Below are positions 34,565 through 44,417 of a stretch of 64,000 bases of DNA, piece by piece; positions within the stretch are counted from its first letter, which is position 1; each line of letters begins with the position of its first letter. This stretch comes from Bacteroidota bacterium (GTDB taxonomy: Bacteria; Bacteroidota; Bacteroidia; Chitinophagales; BACL12). Both the position numbers and the translations under genes were made by a program. The notes below the pieces were generated by a model. That model saw only the letters and a program-made list of their open reading frames with translations. It did no database searches and was not told the DNA's origin. Location of the stretch: NCBI GenBank assembly GCA_016715425.1, contig JADKAC010000003.1:1-64000 (forward strand), written 5' to 3'.

Positions 34565-35459
34565 CTGTTAGTCTGTGTTTTATTTTTCTGTAATTTTCTG
34601 TAATCACTGCAAGTAATAACATAAAAATAAATGCACCAACTGTGCAGGCAACTACAATTAGTGAGCGTACAGGTTTATCTTTTCTGATTGCAGGGTAAGC
34701 TTCTTCTGTAATATGTATTGTAGAAAATTTTGAGCTGGTAGATGTTACATACTGTTCCATTAATTTTCTGTTTTCTGCAAGATTTTTCATTGCCGCATCC
34801 ACATTAAATTCCATCTGCTTCATTTTTTCCGTATTAGCTGAACTACTCAACATAATTTCCAGACTATCTGTAAGTTGATCTAAAGCATTTTGCTTATCAC
34901 TTATTATATCCTTAAAAGTTTCGATTACAATAAATTTATCACGCAATAGCATATCCCGGTTATGATTATCTACGGTTAATGCAATATGATTAGCCATATC
35001 TGAAGCCAAATTCTTATCTGAATCCCATACTGTTATTTCAATGGCGCCGAATTCAGTTTCTACTGCTTTATAATTCTTTAAAAATTTCTTTTTGGTTTTG
35101 TATCTCGACATTGTATTTGTGGAATCATAACCATAATGTTCCATCAAATGATACTTATTAATAATGTAGTCAATAGTAGGTGTACCATTTGCAAGTGTAA
35201 GAATTCTATCAACATCACTGCTTCCGCCGAAGTAATCAATTTCAATTTCTCCTAATGAATTTGAATACAATACTTGCCTGTCTGTCATTACCGGATTTGC
35301 CGGATAAAAGTTAACACTTGACTTATAATAATTCGGCATAAAAAACCAGGAGAATGCAGCAGAACCTAATGCGGCAATAATAGTTGTGATAATGATTGGT
35401 CTTTTCCATTTCAGGGCAATCCTGATAAGCTCAATCAAATCGTTTCTTTGTTCGGGCAT
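34557..35459 (-). CDS. Wzz-like chain-length determinant
   Basis: A 300-aa protein with the polysaccharide co-polymerase layout: a first membrane helix (IIITTIIAALGSAAFSWFFM), a long periplasmic helical domain (about residues 45-265), and a second helix near the C-terminus (SLIVVACTVGAFIFMLLLAV) preceded by the conserved proline-containing segment AYPAIRKDKPVRS. It lacks the cytoplasmic tyrosine kinase of Wzc-type proteins. It would set the length of the polymer made by the neighbouring Wzy-type protein. Confidence 0.85.
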   Translation of the reverse strand: MPEQRNDLIELIRIALKWKRPIIITTIIAALGSAAFSWFFMPNYYKSSVNFYPANPVMTDRQVLYSNSLGEIEIDYFGGSSDVDRILTLANGTPTIDYIINKYHLMEHYGYDSTNTMSRYKTKKKFLKNYKAVETEFGAIEITVWDSDKNLASDMANHIALTVDNHNRDMLLRDKFIVIETFKDIISDKQNALDQLTDSLEIMLSSSANTEKMKQMEFNVDAAMKNLAENRKLMEQYVTSTSSKFSTIHITEEAYPAIRKDKPVRSLIVVACTVGAFIFMLLLAVITENYRKIKHRLTDA

Positions 35460-35508
35460 GATGTAAAAATTTGAGCTGTAAAAGTAGGAAATCCCACCGA
35501 CAGGTTTT

Positions 35509-36957
35509 TTACTGTTTTATATTTCTAAAAGCAGGTAATAATTCTGAAGGGTTTAATATTTTTAATACAATTGCCAGAGGAAGACTACCTGCCATACTGA
35601 TAAATAATTGATAAGGCCAATTCAGTGGTATGGAATAAATAAGAAAACAAAATCCGATATATAGAATAACAAAAAAAGCAGCACGCAACCAAAGTGCTAT
35701 TCGCATTTTATATTGCATCACATAATAGGTTAGATAAATATGTGCCGCTGTTACAAACAATTGAGTAATTACCGTAGCAATAGCCGCACCGGCAGCAAAA
35801 TATTTTGGTATAAGAAATAGGTTTAATACAACATTAATTATTACTCCACCAATTGCAATTAAATTTAATGTTCTGAGGCTGCCATTTGCCGTAAGTAACG
35901 TACCGAAAATGTAAACGATGCTGATATTTATAAAGCTCAACATCAACAGTCCAAAAATATTTCCATAGTCAGATGTTGCATTCACATAAAGTAAACTCAT
36001 GATTTGTTGTCGGTAAAAAATAAATGCAACACCACTTCCCACAGAAAGAAAAAACATGAGTTTAAAATTTAATTCTGCAAAAGCTTGTGTGGGTTCTTGC
36101 TGATGAATCATGCGGGAAAACATTGGCAATAAAATAGTGGCGAACATTAATCCTAAAATACTGAGAGCATCTAATAAACGGAATGCAGATGCATACACTC
36201 CGGCTTCAAGTGCGCCATTCTCACCCAACATACGCTCTATCATAACACCATCAATACGATAATAAACCGTCATTAAAAAAGTAAGCATTGCAAAGGGTAA
36301 ACTTCTGCGAATTATCTCTCTTAAAACTTCCGGTCTGAATTGGAATTGAATATGTTTTAAATGTGCCCACAACGCAATTAAACCCACAACACCTGCAATG
36401 ATATATGCAATAATCTGTGCGCCTATAAAATTATTAATCGAAATTTTAAAAGGCAATACCGTTGTCCATAATATTAAAATGCAAATCAGGCTGCTGATAA
36501 GTTTATCCAAAACGGATAACACTGCATCGGTTCTGAAAAATTGCAGCGCAGAAATATTGGAGCGAATAAAAATATAGAAGGAAAGGAAAATCTGATTGAT
36601 AATTAATAATCCCAGAATTTGTAATTGATGTGTATCGAAACGAATTCCAAAAGCAAACAAATAAACTACAATAGTATATAGAATACCAAAAAGCAATTTC
36701 GCAATAAGCGTAGTTGAAAAATATTGTTGCAATCGGGAAGGATCCTGTGCTATATGTCGGTTGTTATAATTGTTTATTCCAAAATCCAATATTACCTGAA
36801 ACAAGAATGAGAAATTGAATAAAGAAAAGTAAAGTCCGTATTCCTCGGGACCAAGCGTATTTTGCACAGTGCGATCAATGCCAAGTATCCAAAATGGCTT
36901 AATGAGCAAGTTCACGAAAATCAGGAAACTTAAATTTGCAAGAAAACTTTTCTTCAT
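35509..36957 (-). CDS. Polysaccharide flippase (Wzx/MATE-like)
   Basis: A 482-aa integral membrane protein with about twelve to fourteen transmembrane helices of the polysaccharide-biosynthesis/MOP superfamily. The N-terminal LGPEEYGLYFSLFNFSFLFQ and the central RSLPFAMLTFLMTVYYRIDG with VMIERMLGENGALEAGVYAS are typical. It would flip lipid-linked oligosaccharide repeat units across the inner membrane. It is the first gene of the minus-strand group with the Wzz-like protein and the ligase, and diverges from the GT4 gene. Confidence 0.9.
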   Translation of the reverse strand: MKKSFLANLSFLIFVNLLIKPFWILGIDRTVQNTLGPEEYGLYFSLFNFSFLFQVILDFGINNYNNRHIAQDPSRLQQYFSTTLIAKLLFGILYTIVVYLFAFGIRFDTHQLQILGLLIINQIFLSFYIFIRSNISALQFFRTDAVLSVLDKLISSLICILILWTTVLPFKISINNFIGAQIIAYIIAGVVGLIALWAHLKHIQFQFRPEVLREIIRRSLPFAMLTFLMTVYYRIDGVMIERMLGENGALEAGVYASAFRLLDALSILGLMFATILLPMFSRMIHQQEPTQAFAELNFKLMFFLSVGSGVAFIFYRQQIMSLLYVNATSDYGNIFGLLMLSFINISIVYIFGTLLTANGSLRTLNLIAIGGVIINVVLNLFLIPKYFAAGAAIATVITQLFVTAAHIYLTYYVMQYKMRIALWLRAAFFVILYIGFCFLIYSIPLNWPYQLFISMAGSLPLAIVLKILNPSELLPAFRNIKQ

Positions 36958-37105
36958 TATTTTGACAGCGGACTAAAAATAAGTATAATTGCCTCAAAAT
37001 ACCTGTATATCGAAAACAACTCTACTCTAAACTTCAAGGTATAATAAAAATTTCTACACAGTATCGCATTTAAATTATTGAACTAACCACTGAAACAAAA
37101 AGCGT

Positions 37106-38257
37106 ATGCGCATAGCTGTGAACACCCGTTTTCTGATTAAAAATAGATTGGAAGGTATTGGATGGTTTACTTATGAAACCATGAAACGATTAGTGCAACG
37201 ACATCCGGAGCATGAGTTTGTTTTTTTATTCGACAGAGAATTTCCAGAAGAATTTATTTTCGCCGATAATGTAATTGGTGAAAAAGTATGGCCTCCTGCC
37301 CGGCATCCTTACTTGTGGCAATTCTGGTTTGATTATTCTATCCCAAGAATTTTAGAACGTTATAATCCCGATCTGTTTATTTCTACCGATGGATTTATGT
37401 CCACAAAAACGCATTTACCTACATTATTGGTTTTGCATGATTTGGGCTTTGAACATTATCCGGAACATACACCGCAAATTGTAAGCAGATATTATAGAAA
37501 ATATACTCCGCTGTTTGCACATAAAGCAGATAAAATAATTACAGTATCCGATTTTTCAAAGCAAGATATTATAACACAATATAATATTGAGCCTTCAAAA
37601 ATTGATGTGATTTTTAATGGCGCTAGTGATGCGTACAAACCTCTAAATGCTGAACAACAAATTGCAGTGCGACAAAAATATACTTCGGGCAAACCTTATT
37701 TTATTTATGTAGGCTCTGTACATCCACGAAAAAATGTGAAGAATTTATTGCTTGCTTATGATCAGTTTCAAGCTAAACATAACACAGATTACAAATTGGT
37801 AATTGCAGGGCGTATGGCATGGAAAACTGATGCAACAAAGGAAGCTTTTGAGAGCATGCACTGTAAACAAGATGTAATATTCACAGGGCATTTGCAATTG
37901 CCGGAACTTGCCGAATTAATGGGGGGCGCAGAAGCATTAATTTATCCATCCTTATTTGAAGGATTTGGAATTCCGGTGTTGGAAGCACGCTATTGTAATG
38001 TGCCGGTTATAAGTAGTAATCGCTCCAGTTTACCCGAAGTGGCGGGAGAAAATGCATTGTATTTTAATCCGGAAAATATTGGAGAAATGGTGGCCGCTAT
38101 AGAAAAGTTTTATACAAACAATTTGCACTATAAAAAACTTGCAACAACAGGAATTGACATCAGAAATACGTTTAGCTGGGATGCATCTGTAACTCGCATG
38201 GAACATACAATTGCGGAAATGGATAAGCGATTTAAGCCCAGTATTGTATTGCAATAA
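37106..38257 (+). CDS. Glycosyltransferase family 4 (GT-B)
   Basis: A 383-aa GT-B fold glycosyltransferase. The N-terminal acceptor domain begins MRIAVNTRFLIKNRLEGIGW. The C-terminal donor domain has FIYVGSVHPRKNVKNLLLAY, the E-x7-E region ALIYPSLFEGFGIPVLEA, and a terminal PEVAGENALYFNPENI. It likely adds a hexose in surface polysaccharide synthesis and lies divergent from the flippase gene. Sugar and linkage are unknown. Confidence 0.9.
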   Translation: MRIAVNTRFLIKNRLEGIGWFTYETMKRLVQRHPEHEFVFLFDREFPEEFIFADNVIGEKVWPPARHPYLWQFWFDYSIPRILERYNPDLFISTDGFMSTKTHLPTLLVLHDLGFEHYPEHTPQIVSRYYRKYTPLFAHKADKIITVSDFSKQDIITQYNIEPSKIDVIFNGASDAYKPLNAEQQIAVRQKYTSGKPYFIYVGSVHPRKNVKNLLLAYDQFQAKHNTDYKLVIAGRMAWKTDATKEAFESMHCKQDVIFTGHLQLPELAELMGGAEALIYPSLFEGFGIPVLEARYCNVPVISSNRSSLPEVAGENALYFNPENIGEMVAAIEKFYTNNLHYKKLATTGIDIRNTFSWDASVTRMEHTIAEMDKRFKPSIVLQ

Positions 38258-38316
38258 TGAATTTGTATTCATGTGGATTTTTTAAAGACGTAAATTTGTA
38301 ATCTCAATATTTACGT

Positions 38317-40200
38317 ATGCGAAAAATTATTTTATCAATTCTTACACTTTGTTTTTTCTACCCTGCATTTGCACAAAAAACTACTTTTAATAAATCAGAT
38401 ATATTTTCTATTCCAAAAGCAGGTGTTTCTGATCCTTCTAAATTTCAACCGGATTTTTTTACAACCATGTATTCTTTGGAAATGCCTGCGCCTGGATCAG
38501 GTTCGTATAGAAGTTTCTTAATTGCTCTGAAAGAAACATTATATGCAAATAAAATTTTTCCGGGGAAATCAAATTTTCGAAGTAGTGCATTTGTACCGAT
38601 TCCGGATACGCTTACAAGTTTTGAAGGAAACACAATGGGCAGTAGTGTTCCCAATGATAATGATATTGCCATTTCCAATGGTGGAATGATAGTTTCTGTA
38701 ATTAATACTTCCATTTATATTTTCGATCAATCCGGAAGTACACTTGCCAGTTTTTCATTAGAAACATTTTCTGATACATTAGAAATTACAGGAGATAAAT
38801 TCGATCCAAAAGTGATGTATGATCCCGTACATGATCGCTTTATAATTGTATTTCTAAATCTTGTATTCGGAGATGAAGCAAACAATACCGACATCATTGT
38901 TGCATTTTCACAAACAAATAATCCATTAGATAACTGGAATTTATATTCACTGCCCGGCAATCCAAAAGACAATGATACATGGACGGATTTTCCGATGCTG
39001 GCTATAACACAACACGAATTATTTATTACCGGTAATTCAATAATTCCGGGTGAACCTTGGCAGACAGGTTTTAGCGAAACACTGATTTGGCAAATGAATT
39101 TAGATAGTGGTTATTCAGGAGCCGATTTAAGTGCAGTGTTCTGGGATGATATTTTATTTGAAGGAAATCCAATTAGAAATTTATGTCCTGTAAAAGGTGG
39201 CAGTACTATTTATGGACCTAACATGTATTTATTAAGTAATAGAAATTTTGCAGAAACCAACGATACAATTTTTATTGTGGAGATAACAGGTACATTAGAT
39301 GCTGTAGAAACTATTGCAGAAATTAATTTTTCTCTTAGCGATGTAAACTATGCTGTTCCGCCACAGGCACGCCAATATAATTCGCACACGTTTGATACGA
39401 ATGATGGTAGAATATTAGGTGCTGTTATGGAAAATGGTTGGATTCAATTTGTTGCAAATACTTTAGATCCGGCAACAGGATTTTCAGGAATTTATCATGG
39501 AATGATAACTGATCTGGATGGTGATAATAATATTACCGGACATATTATCGGTGATGATTCACTTGATTTTGGCTATCCAAATATTAGTTATAGCGGACGT
39601 TTTGAAAATGATGATCAATGTATAATTGTAATGAATCATTCTTCACCTGAAGTGTATGCAGGCATGAGTGCATTTTTTTATAATCAAGGAGAATATTCTG
39701 AACGACTACATTTAAAATCCGGTGAAACTTATGTAAATGTAATTAGCGGATATTATGAGCGTTGGGGTGATTATACAGGTTCACAAAGAAAATATAATGC
39801 GCCGGGCAATGTGTGGGTTTCAGGAACATATGGAAAATTAAAAGATCTTGGTCCGTTCACTAACAGAAATAATGCAACATGGATTTCTAATTTGCGCACC
39901 AACGATTCTCTTCCTCCTGTTTCATTAAATGCAATAGAAATTTTAAGGGATGTAAACGTATTTCCAAATCCTGCAGATACATATTTTGAAACAACATTTT
40001 ATCTTTCTCAATCAGGGAAAGTAGAATGTAGTATTTATGATATGCAAGGTAAATTGATGAAAACATTAATTACCAGGAATGCACCTGCGGGCGAAACAAG
40101 ATTGACCTTCTCCACCGAGCCTCTGCAAAGTGGTACCTATATTTTAAAAATCACTTTGAATGATGTGCCTCTTGTTTCCAAACAATTCGTGCGATTGTGA
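38317..40200 (+). CDS. Secreted protein of unknown function with T9SS sorting domain
   Basis: A 627-aa protein with signal peptide KIILSILTLCFFYPAFAQ and a C-terminal type A sorting domain (VNVFPNPADTYFETTF to VSKQFVRL). The central region repeats propeller-like strands, with FDPKVMYDPVHDRFIIVFLN, WTDFPMLAITQHELFITGN and YYERWGDYTGSQRKYNAPGN. These are often seen in large secreted Bacteroidota proteins of unknown function. No catalytic motif is recognised. It is transcribed alone, followed after 44 bp by rlmD. Confidence 0.88.
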   Translation: MRKIILSILTLCFFYPAFAQKTTFNKSDIFSIPKAGVSDPSKFQPDFFTTMYSLEMPAPGSGSYRSFLIALKETLYANKIFPGKSNFRSSAFVPIPDTLTSFEGNTMGSSVPNDNDIAISNGGMIVSVINTSIYIFDQSGSTLASFSLETFSDTLEITGDKFDPKVMYDPVHDRFIIVFLNLVFGDEANNTDIIVAFSQTNNPLDNWNLYSLPGNPKDNDTWTDFPMLAITQHELFITGNSIIPGEPWQTGFSETLIWQMNLDSGYSGADLSAVFWDDILFEGNPIRNLCPVKGGSTIYGPNMYLLSNRNFAETNDTIFIVEITGTLDAVETIAEINFSLSDVNYAVPPQARQYNSHTFDTNDGRILGAVMENGWIQFVANTLDPATGFSGIYHGMITDLDGDNNITGHIIGDDSLDFGYPNISYSGRFENDDQCIIVMNHSSPEVYAGMSAFFYNQGEYSERLHLKSGETYVNVISGYYERWGDYTGSQRKYNAPGNVWVSGTYGKLKDLGPFTNRNNATWISNLRTNDSLPPVSLNAIEILRDVNVFPNPADTYFETTFYLSQSGKVECSIYDMQGKLMKTLITRNAPAGETRLTFSTEPLQSGTYILKITLNDVPLVSKQFVRL

Positions 40201-40244
40201 TTTAACAATGAAAAAAAATTATTAAAAAATCTATTGTAGGAAGT

Positions 40245-41657
40245 ATGAAAAAGCGGCGTAGGAATATTGTATTTGCACAGTTAGAAATAACTAGCGTTGC
40301 CGACAAAGGTTACGGTATGGCAAGGCACGAAGGGAAAGTGGTGTTTGTAGAAAAAACAATTCCGGGTGATATTGTAGATGCACAAATTCAAAAAAATAAA
40401 AGTGATTATGCAATGGGATATCCTATTGTATTTCATAAAAAATCATCATTGCGTGTGGATGCATTTTGCGAACACTTCGGAACATGTGGTGGTTGTACCT
40501 GGCAAAATATTGATTATAAAACACAATTGCTTTTTAAAAAACAATTGGTTGAGGATGCATTCCGCCGTATTGGAAAAGTAATGGATATTTCAATTATACC
40601 TGATGTGCTTGCATCACCTTATGAAAAATATTATCGCAATAAATTAGAGTTTACTTTTTCTGACAGCAGATGGCTTATGCCAGAGGAAATGGATATTGCT
40701 GTGGAAGGTAAAAATAGAAATGCACTTGGTTTTCATATCCCGAAAAAATTTGATAAAATTTTAGATATAAAACATTGTTATCTGCAACCTGCGTTGTCAA
40801 ATGAAATTCGCCTGGCATTAAAAAGTTATGGTTTAATTCATGAATTAGAATTTTATAATCTGCGTACACACGAAGGATTTTTGCGCAATGTAATTATCCG
40901 CAATACTGCCGATAATCAGATTATGGTAATTGTGATTGTTGCTAAAAATGAAATGGAACTAATCCAAAAATTGATGAAGCATTTGCAATTTACTTTTCCT
41001 GAAATTACCTCCTTGTATTATGTGGTAAACTCAAAAGTGAATGATACCATTTATGATCAGGAGATGCATCATTTTTCAGGCGAAGAATTTATTATTGAGC
41101 AAATAGAAAATATTAAATACAGACTTGGGCCAAAATCTTTTTTTCAAACAAATACTGAGCAAGCAAAAAATCTGTATAGCATTGCAATTACAATGGCAGA
41201 TTTAAAAAAGGAAGATTTAGTGTATGATCTCTATACCGGTTTGGGAAGTATTGCATTATTAATGGCAGATAAATGTAAGCAAGTGGTAGGTGTAGAAACA
41301 GTACCGACTGCAGTGGAAGATGCTATTGAAAATGCAAAATTAAACGGCATTGAAAATTGTACATTTATTTGTGGCAATATGGATAAAATGTTTGATGCAG
41401 CATTTGTTGAAACACATGGTAAACCGGATGTGATAATTACAGATCCACCCCGTGCCGGAATGCATAAAGATGTGGTGAATCAAATTTTGCAAATGGAACC
41501 ACGCCGGATTGTGTATGTAAGTTGTAATCCTGCAACACAAGCAAGAGATATACAATTATTATCAGAAAAATATAGAGTTTCAAAACTGCAACCGATAGAT
41601 ATGTTTCCACATACTTTTCATATTGAAAATATCGCTTTGCTGGAAAAAATTATTTAA
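40245..41657 (+). CDS. rlmD: 23S rRNA (uracil-C5)-methyltransferase RlmD/RumA type
   Basis: A 470-aa class I methyltransferase that makes 5-methyluridine in RNA. An N-terminal TRAM domain (residues 10-65) is followed by the cysteines of a 4Fe-4S site in FCEHFGTCGGCTWQ (Cys75, 81, 84) and a fourth in DIKHCYLQP. The SAM domain has VYDLYTGLGSIALLMA, ITDPPRAGMHKDVV and the catalytic Cys in YVSCNPATQARD. The split between RlmD (U1939), RlmC and TrmA by sequence is not certain, but TRAM plus Fe-S favours RlmD. The 3' end overlaps the convergent patatin gene by four bases. Confidence 0.92.
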   Translation: MKKRRRNIVFAQLEITSVADKGYGMARHEGKVVFVEKTIPGDIVDAQIQKNKSDYAMGYPIVFHKKSSLRVDAFCEHFGTCGGCTWQNIDYKTQLLFKKQLVEDAFRRIGKVMDISIIPDVLASPYEKYYRNKLEFTFSDSRWLMPEEMDIAVEGKNRNALGFHIPKKFDKILDIKHCYLQPALSNEIRLALKSYGLIHELEFYNLRTHEGFLRNVIIRNTADNQIMVIVIVAKNEMELIQKLMKHLQFTFPEITSLYYVVNSKVNDTIYDQEMHHFSGEEFIIEQIENIKYRLGPKSFFQTNTEQAKNLYSIAITMADLKKEDLVYDLYTGLGSIALLMADKCKQVVGVETVPTAVEDAIENAKLNGIENCTFICGNMDKMFDAAFVETHGKPDVIITDPPRAGMHKDVVNQILQMEPRRIVYVSCNPATQARDIQLLSEKYRVSKLQPIDMFPHTFHIENIALLEKII

Positions 41658-43879
41658 TAAGTCAACATTGTTTTTAACTTGTTATATGCTGCATGATTTT
41701 TTTCGCTGTTTGCAGATTCCACGATATCTTTTTTCTCACGAGCTGTTAAATGCAAACTCAATGAAGCACGTTGTCTGTTAGCAGGTGGCTGATAATCTAT
41801 TGTAATCACTTCCATTTTTCCTTTCAGCATTGTATTTAAATATTCCATTGAAAAATCATTTTGATAATCCTGAATTTCCACCCAATTCATATATAAGCTT
41901 CCAACAGGATTAAATAATTTTTCATAAATACCCTGACTCACTTTTTCCTGAATTGGTTTTTCCTGTTCTATACCACGAATATTCAGCATGATTACACCAC
42001 TGGTATTTTTTAAAATCCAATCCTGAAAAGTGGCTGCATATCGAACAGAAGTTTCTATTCCATAATTATCTCGAATGCCGGCATCCATCACTTCAATAGA
42101 AGGATTGGTGGGCAAATGCACTTTCGGTAAAATATATGGAAAAGTGCAGTTCATTCGAATAGCGGTTGAGAGCAAAAGATTATCACCATTTTCTTTGCCG
42201 AGTAAATCATGAATATCAATACCATCCACTTCCGGCAATGAGAAATGTTGCATGCGATTATAAGGCACACACATAAAAGAAAATCTTTGAGCGCCAATAA
42301 ATAATTGTCGCTCATCATTTATTATTGTTGGATAAAATAATAACATCGGAATTTGCATTGCATATTCTGCATCTGCATATGCACTCATAGGTTTGAATAA
42401 TATGGAATCCGTATTCTCGTGCAATACCTTTTCGAAAATATATCCCCTGTCTTTTCGAAAAGTTTGATTGTTGTATTTAAGTTTATCTAAGGGATAAAAA
42501 AAATCATTTATCACTAAAGTAAAAGAAACTGCATTTAATAAATCCGATGAAATATTATTCAGATATTTTTCAGAAGCAAGATTTATAAAATCACCTTGTA
42601 ATTTGCGATAATATAATTCACGGTAATAAGAAGCGGCAATCATTCCTCCGGAAGCGCCGGTAATTAAAACAGTATGATTCATTAATCCGCCATTAGTAAT
42701 GCTATCCATCATTTGCAATACCCGCATAGTAAACATAGTGGATCGTAAGCCGCCGCCACTCACATTTAATAACACAAGTTTCGGTTTATCGGGAGCGCTG
42801 TCAAATTTATGTTTCCAATTATTTAATATTTCCAAACCCACCGTTTTATCGGCATCCATATTTTCAATTGAGTTAGCACTTTTTAATGTTGCAATAGAAT
42901 ATTCAACCGAAGTATTTTTATAATCAATTCCCATTGCACGATTTTTATATTGCAAAAAATTCGAGCTGATAATAAGATCAACTACAATAAGAAATAATAC
43001 TGCTGCAAACACTTTCCATTGCCCAAGCCAATAGGTAAATGCACCGGTAATTACAATACCTATATTAATAATAAGCAGAATACTGCTGGCGGCAGGAATA
43101 CGAAAAAAAGGATAGTCAACTAAATGACCGAGCAGAATAATTATTACTAATGCAGACAATTGAATGATAAGTGCATTTGCATGATGTTGTCTGTAAACAG
43201 AACGAATCACATCATACGGATAATGATAAACCGGTCTTGCTATTTTAATTTTAAAATCATGATTAAAATAATTTGAAAGGCGCAGTTCATCTTTAAATTT
43301 ATGGCGGCCATCTACAAATGAATTTGGCGTTACCAAACCGGTTCCCATTTTTTTATTGCTGATGCCAATTATTTGTAAAATACTTTTATTGGTAGTGGAA
43401 AAATAAAGCATAGTTAACGTGATAAACACAAACATGCCGGTGAACAAACCACCTATTTGTGTTAACGCCTCATTCATACTTACCAATCCTTCTGATGATT
43501 GAAACTGAATAAGTTTATAGAGATATAGAATAAAAAAAAATGAAGGCAACACAGCATTATTTAATGAATACACGCCAAACGGACGACGCAGTGTCGCAAG
43601 AAATGGAAAATGATTTGCATTGAAAATATAACTTATCAAATTCCATGAAATGAATGTGCCACCAAAAGCAAATCCCATGATGGTGAAGCTTATAAAATCT
43701 ACATGACCTAAATATTCAGGATCCAGAAATAGCAATGAGATTCCATATCTGCTGCCTAATACATTCGTAAATAATAAACTAATAAGAATCAGGAAGAATA
43801 AAAGAAAATGATTTTTTTTCAGATGCAATAACAGCAACTGAATTGGAAAAGAATAATACACCTGTGCCCAATATCTCAA
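41654..43879 (-). CDS. Patatin-like phospholipase with N-terminal membrane domain
   Basis: A 741-aa protein. The N-terminal half has several hydrophobic helices (FLLFFLILISLLFTNVLG, GMFVFITLTMLYFS, IIQLSALVIIILLGHL and more). The C-terminal half is a patatin domain: oxyanion-hole motif NVSGGGLRSTMF, nucleophile Ser in ITGASGGMIAASYY, and the dyad Asp in EVMDAGIRDNYGIE. Patatins hydrolyse acyl chains of phospholipids. A membrane-anchored form is unusual compared with secreted ExoU/PlpD types. The start is TTG (RYWAQVYYSF). No partner is evident. Confidence 0.87.
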   Translation of the reverse strand: MRYWAQVYYSFPIQLLLLHLKKNHFLLFFLILISLLFTNVLGSRYGISLLFLDPEYLGHVDFISFTIMGFAFGGTFISWNLISYIFNANHFPFLATLRRPFGVYSLNNAVLPSFFFILYLYKLIQFQSSEGLVSMNEALTQIGGLFTGMFVFITLTMLYFSTTNKSILQIIGISNKKMGTGLVTPNSFVDGRHKFKDELRLSNYFNHDFKIKIARPVYHYPYDVIRSVYRQHHANALIIQLSALVIIILLGHLVDYPFFRIPAASSILLIINIGIVITGAFTYWLGQWKVFAAVLFLIVVDLIISSNFLQYKNRAMGIDYKNTSVEYSIATLKSANSIENMDADKTVGLEILNNWKHKFDSAPDKPKLVLLNVSGGGLRSTMFTMRVLQMMDSITNGGLMNHTVLITGASGGMIAASYYRELYYRKLQGDFINLASEKYLNNISSDLLNAVSFTLVINDFFYPLDKLKYNNQTFRKDRGYIFEKVLHENTDSILFKPMSAYADAEYAMQIPMLLFYPTIINDERQLFIGAQRFSFMCVPYNRMQHFSLPEVDGIDIHDLLGKENGDNLLLSTAIRMNCTFPYILPKVHLPTNPSIEVMDAGIRDNYGIETSVRYAATFQDWILKNTSGVIMLNIRGIEQEKPIQEKVSQGIYEKLFNPVGSLYMNWVEIQDYQNDFSMEYLNTMLKGKMEVITIDYQPPANRQRASLSLHLTAREKKDIVESANSEKNHAAYNKLKTMLTY

Positions 43880-43967
43880 ATCTCTTTTTTTTACTGTAAC
43901 GAAAATATCAAATAGTTAGGTTGCAGTGCTGTATCTGAAATATGGATAATTACAAAACACCGAAAAT

Positions 43968-44192
43968 TTAAACGGATACAATTCTGACTTCATCCAAACG
44001 ATGCTTGCCATTTTTTGCAAGAACGATGTATTCAATTTTATTTTCTGTTACCATATCAACTACCAGATCAGTAACCACATTTTCACCTTCTGATGTTTGG
44101 ATATTTAAAGTGATTGGTTTTTTTAAAACTGCGGCATCTGTAAAAATATCATAGAGATTGCAGTCAATGGGTGTATATCTTTTTTCCTTCAT
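43968..44192 (-). CDS. rof: Rof-family Rho-binding antiterminator
   Basis: A 74-aa protein matching the Rof/YaeO fold: YTPIDCNLYDIF at the start, then VVTDLVVDMVTENKIEYIVL and KHRLDEVRIVSV. Rof binds the RNA-binding face of transcription terminator Rho and lowers Rho-dependent termination. I chose ATG 44192 because the family begins there and AGGA sits just upstream as a ribosome site. An open in-frame extension reaches back to TTG 44288 but runs through a terminator hairpin. It is divergent from the Lrp gene and alone on its strand. Confidence 0.8.
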   Translation of the reverse strand: MKEKRYTPIDCNLYDIFTDAAVLKKPITLNIQTSEGENVVTDLVVDMVTENKIEYIVLAKNGKHRLDEVRIVSV

Positions 44193-44228
44193 ATAATCCT
44201 GTAAATGATATTTTGAATAAATAAGTGC

Positions 44229-44264
44229 AAAAAAAAATGCTGCCCGCTCCTCATCAGGCAGCAT
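44229..44264 (-). terminator. Intrinsic terminator in the rof leader
   Basis: On the minus strand ATGCTGCC (44264-44257) and GGCAGCAT (44244-44237) form an 8-bp stem with a 12-nt loop, followed directly by nine T. It lies between the rof promoter and the rof ATG, 36 nt before the start codon, and no other minus-strand gene is upstream. It can therefore only act on the rof transcript or mark the end of a short RNA. Confidence 0.85.
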
Positions 44265-44301
44265 CACTATAGGGGGAGATAATTTCAATAGATGCTTGAC
44301 A

Positions 44302-44332
44302 CAAAGATAATTTTCTTTACTTTTTTTGCAAA
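44302..44332 (-). promoter_or_regulatory. Bacteroidota-type promoter of rof
   Basis: On the minus strand TTTG (44332-44329) and TATCTTTG (44309-44302, an exact TAnnTTTG) are separated by 19 bp. The predicted start is near 44296, giving a leader of about 104 nt that includes the terminator at 44229-44264. Confidence 0.65.
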
Positions 44333-44417
44333 TAAATTATTCAAATTCAGAAAAGTTTTTCATTTTCGCAATATTATTTAAAATTGTTTAATAACCTAAT
44401 AATTAAAACCCACCACA

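Noticed and set aside
44193..44288. N-terminal extension of Rof from TTG 44288
   Set aside because: The extension crosses a strong terminator hairpin, is not part of the Rof family, and leaves almost no leader after the promoter. It is kept only as a possible leader reading frame.
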